64,000 nt of DNA, taken from positions 85,216,104-85,280,103 of the forward strand of contig NC_082695.1 in NCBI RefSeq assembly GCF_949987515.2. The letters run 5' to 3'. The notes under the pieces are model-generated. The model ran no database searches. It was not told the DNA's origin and saw nothing but the letters and a program-made list of their open reading frames with translations. Both the position numbers and the translations under genes were made by a program. This document shows positions 56,242-64,000 of this stretch, one piece after another. Source of the DNA: Delphinus delphis. Taxonomy: Eukaryota > Chordata > Mammalia > Artiodactyla > Delphinidae. Each line of letters opens with the position of its first letter. The first letter of the stretch is position 1.

Positions 56242-57257
56242 GTTCATTTTGAGTTTTGGCTCAAATTACTGGAACGTTTGATGGAATTTGAAGAGGAAGT
56301 CCCTGTCCTTAGGAAGTTCACAGTGAAATATTTAGAAGTAAAAGGGTATCATATCAGTTCTACCACTTAGTCTCAAGTGGTTCATAAAAGAAAAAATAAT
56401 GTATGTAAATACAGAGAGAGTAGATAAAGCAAATGTTGCAAAACGTTTACAGCCAGGAGCCAGACAAAAGTGTAGGGGAGTTCTTTGTACCATCCTTGTA
56501 AACTGTACGTTTGAAATTATTTCTGATTAAAAAGTTACAAAAAATAAACAAAATAACCAAGTTGGGTCAAGGTACTGTTTGCTGAAAATCCTGCAAGTTT
56601 CCTATGAAGGAATAACTGAGAAGAACCACATAATGTTTTAAAATAAAAATTTTTAGAGACATGTGGGGAATCCTGCACTCGGAAGGAAAGTGCTTGGGAA
56701 AGGGCAGGGCAGACGTTACAGGGAGTGTGGGTTGTTACTGCTGGATGCTGGGTTCCTATGTAGATTTCAAAGGGTGGGGCTGCCGCATGGCCGGTCACCT
56801 TTGACAGGTGTCCCCCATCAGGAAGCCATTTACAGAAGGTGGCAGTAGCATTCCGGACTGAGTATAAAGGGCCATCAGAGAAGGGGGTCACTGAGGAGCC
56901 TTCATGAGTGCAAGTGCAGGCTGTCAGCAGAGACTTTGGACAAAACTCTGGGAGTGATTTTGATGACAAAATATTGATAGTTTTTTATGAGTGATAAGGA
57001 AAAAAAAGTTGATGACTGATCTATAGACTACCCAGATATAAATGCAGTGAAATTCCCAGGAGACTGACTGGTATTCAAATGTTGTAGAAATGATGAGCTG
57101 TGGCTCTGTGTCCATATTCTTTTTAAGAACTTGTTAGAAATCTTATTTATTTGATGCATGTATTTGCTTTGTCTGACTTCTTTTGGGAAAAGTAGTTTGA
57201 GACCGTGAATTTACTCACTTTCCAAATATTCTGTTAGTTGGGTATTTATTTCAGGCC
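56242..57257. other. Unassigned DNA, possibly old L2
   Basis: About 1 kb. The 56650-56960 part is purine-rich and could belong to the L2 that is clear at 57690-57960, on the other side of the L1 insertion. A 144-codon minus frame at 56535-56969 crosses it, without a domain. Confidence 0.4.
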
Positions 57258-57690
57258 AACTTTTTTTTAATATTATTAATTTTTATTGGAGTATAGTTGC
57301 TTTACAATGTTGTGTTAGTTTCTGCTGTACAGCAAAGTGAATCAGCTATACGTATACATACATCCTCTCTTTTTCGGATTTCCTTCCCATTTAGGTCACC
57401 ACAGAGCACTGAGTGGAGTTCCCTGTGCTCTACAGTAGGTTCTCATTAGTTACCTATTTTATGCATAGTAGTGTATATATGTCAATCCCAATCTCCCAGT
57501 TCATCCCTCCCCCGCTTCCCCCCTTGGTAACCATAAGTTTGTTCTCTACATCTGTGACGCTGTTTCTGCTTTGCTCATCATCTTTGTTCATCTGTACCAT
57601 TTTTCTAGATTCCCATGTAAGCAATATACGATACTTGTCTTTCTCTTTCTGACTTACTTCACTCTGTATGAATCTCTAGGTCCTAGAGAC
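57258..57690 (-). mobile_element. Cetartiodactyl-type L1 3' end
   Basis: The plus strand starts with T8 (the A tail), then 'tattggagtatagttgcttt', 'acaatgttgtgttagtttct', 'gctgtacagcaaagtgaatc', 'gagttccctgtgctctacag', 'cccttggtaaccataagttt', 'gacttacttcactctgtatg' and ends near 'gaatctctaggtcc'. It is truncated at its 5' end and about 430 bases long. It is less diverged than the L1M copies. The 79-codon plus frame here is antisense L1. Confidence 0.9.
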
Positions 57691-57960
57691 CGTCAGCCTG
57701 ACTTTAAAGAAGGACCGACCGTGCAGCCGGATCTTGGGTGAATGGAGAGAAGTGTGAAAGGAGGTCAGGGCTTCTAGGGCCTTGGCAGCGGGAGCTGGGG
57801 TGGCATCCCGGCTTCCTTGGGAGGCAGGTGGGAAGATCACAAAGGGGGACCCGAGGCTGGTCAGGAAGCTTCTGCACTAATTGGGCCAGAGTGACAGTAT
57901 TGGGCCAGTCGAGGTTTGGGTGGGTGCGTCGTAAAGTGGGCAGTGCAAGGTAAAGCATCA
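57691..57960 (-). repeat. L2 LINE fragment
   Basis: Reverse L2 blocks: 'gtgaatggagagaagtgtga', 'ctagggccttggcagcgg', 'gaagcttctgcactaattgg' and 'gggtgggtgcgtcgtaaagt'. They follow 'gctgtgtggagaatagac', 'gaagcagggagacc' and 'ggaggctattgcagtaatcc'. Overlapping frames of 84 and 71 codons are not genes. Confidence 0.55.
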
Positions 57961-60900
57961 GATGTTACACTGTCAGGACAACTGAGCACACAGGTCCTCA
58001 GTGAAAAGAGTGTTTTACTTCAATTCCTCAGTTGTTTTGCCGACAATACGTGTGGAGCTCTGGGTCATTCTGCTTCGTATCCCACTGTACGTTAGCTATA
58101 TTTCTGTTTTTCTCTCTGTTTTTTCTAGATGAGATCCCTCTGTACTAGCTCTGCCAACTGTTTTGCAAATATGAAACTATTCTAACACTTAAAATTTATT
58201 TTAAAATACTCAATAATATGCCAATATATAGAATTAAACAGTAAAGTGGAAAGAATTATTTAGGGTATGAAATAACTTATATAAAAACATTTTTATAATG
58301 TTCTTCATTGTCTATGATTTATAAAACTGGATTTCCACTAACGTTCATTGTTATTCTCAGGTTTCCTACTTAAAATTTGGAAAATAGATCTGTAGAATTT
58401 GGAATTGTAAAAAAAAAAATTCAAAGATATAATCAATGAATTCTGCATTCTTTCTTAAAGAGAACATTCAGGAAGAGGGCTGGGTGGGAGATGCCAGAAG
58501 GGAAGGTGATAACGCTTTATCTTTTCACCACCATTTTTGGGCAGTTCACTGGATAGACTGGGGGTACCTAGCCTAAGAGATGCTGGGGGCTTTCTTTTTC
58601 TTTTCTCTCTTCTCTTTTTTTCCCCCTTTTTCCTTAAAAACCTCTGTGTTAGATCAGAGAAATCCACGTGCATTTTAAGTGAGTGATTGTGTTATTTATT
58701 TTTATCTTGAGATGTACACCTCAAAATAAAAATTAATTTTTAAAGAGTTTTTTTTTAAGTTTAGGAGTATAAAGCCATTTATTCTTACTGTGTTAAAATT
58801 CCATTTTTAACTACTGTGGTATAAATAGTTATGGTCTTTGGATGGTTTTAAAGTAAATTCTTTTGAAATAACATCACATGATATGTTCAATGTGAGAAAT
58901 AGTATTTGGAAAAGTACTTAAGTTCATTTTAAACACTAAATAAGTAGCGTTCAGCATTAAAACGTTTACAGATTTAGTGATCTTATTTTACGTTGATCAG
59001 CCTGTGTAAAATCTGTGCTGTAAGGTTTCTGTAGGAAAGGCAGGCCAACAAGCGTTATTTTAGTTCTTAAGTTATAGCTTTTGAGGCTGTAAATTGATGA
59101 GTGTGGCCCCTGTGTAAACGTTAGAGCATTTGAAGAGGAGGGGGATTTGGGACTTCAGTTACTCACCTTCCCTGATTTCAGAAACACTTATCACTTATTA
59201 TAGCAATAAAAATGATTAGTCACTTCGAGTCCTGTGACATTCCTTACCTCTGTTGTTCTGGCATCCTGGATGTTTTTATTTTAAAATTTATTTAGGGAAA
59301 GGAAAGGAAATCAGGAGGTTACCAGAAATGTCTTTAATCGTCTCTTGCACAAAAGGCAGGTGTTCTGATTTCATTACTCAATCTCAGAACGTGAAGCAAG
59401 GATAGCTTGGAAAATGACTCTTTTAATATGGGATTTAGAATTAGGTTACAGCTTCTGCTGATGGAGAAAATGTGAAGTTCCAAGTGAACATTAGACATTT
59501 TAGATTAGAAAGAGGAAGGAAAGTAATGAGTCCTATTTCTAAATGGATTTTAAAAGCCATCTGATTTTACTTCTAGCAATGCACAGAAAATAAAATAAAA
59601 ACTATATCTTACCTTATTTACTAACCAATGAATTGAATTGTCTGCCTTTTATTACAGATATAAAGTAAAGACTATGAAGAGACAATCATTTTTGTAGCTA
59701 TCAGACTTTCAGGAACATATCTCTTGTGGCTTAAATAACAGATAGTTTAAGTGTTTTTCCATTACCTTTGTGTAAATGAAAAATGCATAAAATATTTTAA
59801 CAAGGTGTAAAGTAATCCAAGGAGATTGTTATTTTGCATTACAAATTAGGTTATTTCTGTCATAAAATTAAAGGGAAAAAAATCAATGTTAGGCCATTTC
59901 AGCTTAATATCATTTACTAGAAGGAACATGTAACAGATTTAATGAGCTAGCAGGTCACCTGAATCCAGCTGTTTCCGACCAGCTTTATGAAACAGAGAAT
60001 GCAGCTAGCAGTGGGAGGTAAGCATTATTACAAGCTCTCTAGGAGTTACAAAATCGATTTCTGCTTGAATGAATTAATTTAGATTATCAATTTATAACCA
60101 GCTACACAAATCCCATCAACTCAACAATTTGGGGAATGATCAGGTTCAACCCTTCTAAGAGCTTCACCATTAGGGGCCTCTACCAGCCCTGCAGTTTCTG
60201 CCTGTCCTATGGCGCGGCTAACAAAGTTACTCAGCTGAACAAAAGGAGAAGGGAAATGTTTGCTTAGGAAAATTTCAGAGACAAAGTGTAGCATCCTAAA
60301 GAAGAAGCAGAATAATGCCGAGCATGTGTGAGTTCAGGGGTTTTTCCCTTGGAATCTGTAGGATCCCAGGAAAGGGTGATGTTGACCATCCAACTGAATT
60401 TTGAATCACCACGGTTTGCACCTTGGAACATTAGGGACTTAACTATTGACCGAGGCCTCATTAGAAAGTGGTGTGACAGCTGTGGCTGTTTTCTTCTCCC
60501 CCAAAACTGTGAAGGTTGGGGCTGTGAGCGTTTGTTCACTGGACGCAGTTTACTTGTCTTCTTCCCAAAGTAACTTTCTTTACCTCTACCCCCGCCTTAC
60601 CCACCTCCCCGAAGAAAAGAGCTCATTTTGGTCCAAAATACAAGTTGTTTAAGCTCAAAATTTCGGTATCCTATTATTCTAGTCACTTCAGCCCCCAGAT
60701 TCTGTGAGCTGTCTGTTTCCTCTGCACACCTGAAATGTTCTCCTCTCCTTCAATGAAGAAATCTTGCTTTTCCGCCCCGTTTCTGCTGTCGTGCGCTATC
60801 ACAGATCTGATAGACTGGCTCACCTTTTTCCTGCCGACCGCTAGAATGAGTGTGTAACTATTAAAATTGTGCAAATGCTCTGTGATCACCTAAACTCGCT

Positions 60901-61195
60901 GTATTCTCCCTGTCTGGGCAGCACGAGCTCACGGCCAATGTGCTCTTGCCCCAGCCCGTGTCTGACTGGCCGGCCAGCCACTGACCTTGGCCACGGTGGC
61001 TCTGCTTCTCCAAGGGGCTTCCTAAGCACTGGAGGCTTCAGATGAGACACGACTGAAGTCGCTCGGCTCCGAGCCCCAGGGCCCACCTGCGCGCGCCCCT
61101 CAAGTCCAGACGCCCCAGCCTTCAGGGCCAGTTCCCTGCTCGCGTCTACCCTGAAGCTTCACTTTTCCTGAGACGTGTTCCTCCCAGATCTTAGC
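57961..61195. other. Repeat-poor unique DNA
   Basis: About 3.2 kb in which I recognise no transposon. The left part is AT-rich. The 59880-60120 stretch carries clustered E-boxes. From 60880 it becomes GC-rich, with about a dozen CpGs at 61030-61150 including 'cgcgcgcccc'. Frames of up to 91 codons (60264-60539) show no domain. Confidence 0.5.
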
Positions 61196-61199
61196 TGGA

Positions 61200-61465
61200 T
61201 CCCCGTACTCTGTGCTGTTCTCCATTGTTCCCTGTCATCCTGACACCTTACGTATTTGTCCAGCATCTCCTGGCGAGAGCGCCTGCACACGTCACCTCCT
61301 GTCATCTCTGCCTTACGGGGGCGATTTGAGAGTTATTATCTTCATCTTCCAGATGAGGATCCTGGGCCAGCTGTCTGATGGGACTGTCCCCACGGCCTCA
61401 CCGCCCACCTGGGCAGAGCTGGAATCGGAGAGCAGGCCTCTAACAGCCGAGATGAGACTCTTTGT
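61200..61465 (-). repeat. MIR SINE
   Basis: Reverse MIR blocks: 'cacctcctgtcatctctgcc', 'ttattatcttcatcttccag', 'atgaggatcctgggccagc', 'cacctgggcagagctggaat' and 'aggcctctaacagccgagat'. It is GC-richer than most MIRs. The 120-codon plus frame at 61212-61574 crosses it. Confidence 0.6.
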
Positions 61466-62695
61466 CTTCTGTGGGGCAGTGGTTCTTGTCAGTAAGGTCT
61501 CACTCCCCCCAGGGCAGGAACACTTTCCTTCCTTTTCCTTCCTTTACCCACCTAGCTCATCAAAGGCAAAGTGAAAGCACTAAGTACAGGTACTTTCTGA
61601 ATTAAAGGACGCTCCTGTAACCCCTTCCTTCTCTGTCTGTCAGCCCTGCCTCTGCCTCTTGCCTCCTGCAGCAGGGAAGTTCCCTTGTCCTTCTACCAGA
61701 GGACCTTGCTGCATCAAAGTACCTTTGTGCCCTCCAGTCCATTTTTCCGTAAAATTCTTTCCTCCTTTTTTAGGCATCATATGTAGATTATCACTGATTT
61801 TTACTGTATTCTCTCAGGTTTATTTTTACTGAATACTCACCTGTACCTTTTGAGTTTTGAACTTGGTGAATGTATTGCCTATTCAGAAATAATTTTAAAT
61901 GGCATGATACAGTCCTAGCCCAAGATTCTTAGGAGAATAAAAAGAGAAAATGGTTATACAAGTGCTCTGCAATTCATAAAGTTATTACAGTTGCAAAGAG
62001 TGAAGGTTATTCCACTGTCACAGTACATCCTGTTGTCACCAGGTGACCAGGTCAGTCAAGGCACGGTCTCTTTTTCTTGGTATTCTTCAAGTATCATCAA
62101 CCTCGTATGATTTAGACCAGCATGGTTTTCAGAAATAAAAGCTGTGCGTGTGTCAACGCTCTCATTAGTTAACTTTTCCCTTGAGGAGAAGTCTGGCAAA
62201 TCTTCAGACGGCTAAAGTAGTGACTATACTAGGAATTAGCCGTTGGGTTTAAGTTCATGAAAGAGCTACGCGTTTTTACTCTTTCATTATTACTCCCTTT
62301 TTTCTGCATAAAATTTTATCTGTTTCATTAATGTGAATATTTTATTCACTATTAAATTATAATTATTAATACTTGCCTGCTTTGTACTCAACCTTACGCT
62401 AAGAGTATTATGGATACTAGGAAGTATGTACTAATTGTGCTTCAGCTGGGAAGATAACACGTGTGCACGTAAAATGCTTGGAGGTTGATTGTAATAATCA
62501 GACGATGATGACACGGACACCAGGTTAACATGCTCGGAGCCTCCCATGGGGGCCGGTAAGCTGTGCTTCCAGCCTCTGTCTCCCCGCTCCCCTGCCCCCA
62601 GAGTGAGTGGTCCATTAGTCATCACTTCCAGAATTGGCTTTTTGAAGCTCCCTGCTAAAAGTGGGTCTTTTCTGTTCAGAATCATCAATGCCCAT
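61466..62695. other. Unique non-coding DNA
   Basis: About 1.2 kb. A weak L2 or MIR-like stretch, minus strand, may lie at 62370-62470 ('ctttgtactcaaccttacgc'). No gene is supported. Confidence 0.45.
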
Positions 62696-62699
62696 GAAA

Positions 62700-62785
62700 T
62701 GAGGTCCCACCAGATCCTGAGCTCCTCAGGAGCAGGGACCAGGTCTTGGTCATGCTTGTTTCTCCAGTTCCTAGCATGGGAAGGA
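62700..62785 (+). repeat. L2 LINE 3' end, sense
   Basis: Blocks 'cctgagctcctcaggagcag', 'ggaccaggtcttggtcatgc' and 'tttctccagttcctagcatg' match the L2 end 'gtgagctccttgagggcagg', 'gactgtgtcttgttca' and 'tatccccagtgcctagca'. Confidence 0.75.
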
Positions 62786-63000
62786 AAAGGGAAGGGTAGG
62801 TGAGGGCAGATAGCTCGGAGATGTTGACTGTCAGTGACACTAGGAGTTCAACACGGCAAGACCAGCGTGGTTGGATCAGTTAGGAAGGTTCTATGAAGGA
62901 AGCGAAGCATGACGTCATTAACATTTGTCATATAATGTAGAACAGAACAGAACCCCAGAAACCTTGTAATATTCCATTTTCCTTATAGAAGTATAAACCT
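62786..63000. other. Unique DNA
   Basis: Short unremarkable stretch between the L2 end and the TG microsatellite. Confidence 0.5.
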
Positions 63001-63031
<31 letters not shown>

Positions 63032-63056
63032 ACGTGTACGTACATACACACATATC
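63001..63056 (+). repeat. (TG)n microsatellite with GTAC variants
   Basis: An imperfect TG run (two blocks split by TTTG) that passes into GTACGTGTACGTAC and then CACACA-type text. Such alternating purine/pyrimidine runs can adopt Z-DNA. Confidence 0.9.
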
Positions 63057-63799
63057 TGTTAGTGGGTCTGCACATGTGCATAGTTCTTAAGGGAGACCTA
63101 TCTTTTCCACTGCATGTGTCTGTGTACTTGAGTTATTTTAGTGTTGTGTTTTCATGTGTGGCTTTTTTTTTTTAAGTGGGAGAGAGGGGAAAATTGACGT
63201 TGACTTAAGAAGATGGAGTTTGAGAAGATAGGTGAATGAAATGGGGAATAAATTAAGCAAAACTCTAGGCAGTTTGTGGTTTTCTGGGAATAATGAAGCT
63301 ACCATTAAAGTATAAGAAGATTTGGGAGAGCAGTAAATGGGACATAACATATTGTGATGTTATGAAATGCTTCCGAGTTGGCATTGGACTGAGAACCTTT
63401 AAGGTCTTACCGTAAATTTTGAGCCAGAAAGGTATATCTTTAATGGATATCTGTTAAAGAGAGGAGACCTTTCTTTTTTTTTTTAATTACAAACCATTGT
63501 TGGACAACAGTTGGCAGCTTCTCTGGGCAAGGAACGCAATTTTAGGTTAAATAGAAATGAAAAGTACCAGGTGTTAAGAAAATAACAAATACTACTGTAG
63601 GTTAGTATTTGTTACTAATATATGCAAAAGGAAAACAATACATTTAACACACGTAATAAAATTCTTTCTCAAAAGTTAACTGAAATGCAAAATTTGTGTC
63701 TCCAATACTGATTTTCTATCCATTAACATGTAAACATGAGGGGAGATTCCGTTTGTCCCAACCCTGTATGTGGGGTCACCAGACTTAGCAAATAAGATC
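63057..63799. other. Unique AT-rich DNA
   Basis: About 740 bases with T9 and T10 runs but no named repeat or supported gene. Confidence 0.5.
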
Positions 63800-63912
63800 A
63801 GGACACCCGGATCAATTTGAATTTCAGATAAATAACAAATAATGCAATATTTGAGACATAACACTAAAAAATTATTTGTTGTTTATCTGAAATTCAAATT
63901 AAACTGATGTCC
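63800..63912. repeat. Long inverted repeat, possible MITE-like or dispersed repeat
   Basis: Left arm 63800-63843 and right arm 63871-63912 are reverse complements over about 42-44 bases, with a perfect core TTTGAATTTCAGATAAA (left) against its complement in the right arm. The loop is 27 bases. The text 'atttcagataaacaac' is one I recall from a common mammalian dispersed repeat whose family I cannot name with confidence. Confidence 0.7.
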
Positions 63913-64000
63913 TGCATTTTACCTGTAAACCTAACTCTACTGCTGTTGCTTCTGCCAATGTGAGGGACCCGGACCCAGGCATGAGTAGCAGTAGCAACAG
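63913..64000. other. Right edge, unique DNA
   Basis: The last 88 bases. They contain 'actgctgttgct' and, near the very end, 'agcagtagcaacag', which are loosely reverse complementary. The feature may continue past the window. Confidence 0.4.

Noticed and set aside
56535..56969. 144-codon minus-strand frame
   Set aside because: It crosses purine-rich text that may be an old L2 and has no domain, no splice context and low-complexity stretches.

Overview
This window is nuclear DNA from a mammal, and most likely from a cetacean (whale, dolphin or porpoise). Three copies of a tRNA-derived SINE at 30793-31014, 39150-39352 and 48850-49060 carry the head and body text that I know as the cetacean CHR-2 type. 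A related CHR-1/Bov-tA-like copy lies at 25234-25413, and two L1 3' ends are of the kind found in cetartiodactyls. Repeats shared by all placental mammals (L2, MIR, old L1M, a MaLR LTR) make up the rest of the repeat content. Family names come from recognition of remembered consensus text, not from a repeat search.

I can support no protein-coding gene, tRNA, rRNA or known ncRNA gene. Open reading frames are short (150 codons at most), and almost all lie in repeats, GC-rich patches or low-complexity text. The window is therefore intergenic or deep inside a long intron. No exon with matched splice sites and a recognisable protein was found.

Layout. 1-5.2 kb: unique AT-rich DNA with L2 and MIR relics. 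5.2-6.75 kb: an old plus-strand L1M 3' end, split by a younger minus-strand L1 whose 5' junction folds back on itself, and carrying an 8-copy minisatellite made from its own 3'UTR, followed by a G-quadruplex motif. 7-9.7 kb: MIR, L2, unique DNA and a (GGGA)n tract. 9.7-19 kb: a long stretch very poor in transposons, with one small CpG cluster. 19-30.8 kb: L2, MIR, L1 and SINE relics, a CpG-rich patch at 22.1 kb and hairpins near 30 kb. 30.8-34.4 kb: a SINE, minus-strand L1M/HAL1-like sequence and a minus-strand MaLR LTR. 34.4-38.4 kb: unique, repeat-free DNA that looks like a cluster of conserved non-coding elements, with a CTCF-like core and a TATA-like box. 38.4-41.6 kb: L2 with a SINE inside it, a 1-unit CpG island at 40.67-41.04 kb with a cAMP-response element and a consensus splice donor, then more L2. 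41.6-47.4 kb: mostly unique. 47.4-49.7 kb: a layered L1 nest. 50-53.5 kb: unique DNA and L2. 53.5-55.8 kb: another old L1M. 56-64 kb: pyrimidine tract, L1, L2, a repeat-poor block with E-box clusters, MIR, a TG microsatellite and a long inverted repeat near the right edge.

Nothing here is a gene system. The points most worth a second look are the L1-derived minisatellite, the CpG island at 40.7 kb as a possible unannotated transcription start, the repeat-free block at 34.4-38.4 kb, and the L1 fold-back junction.
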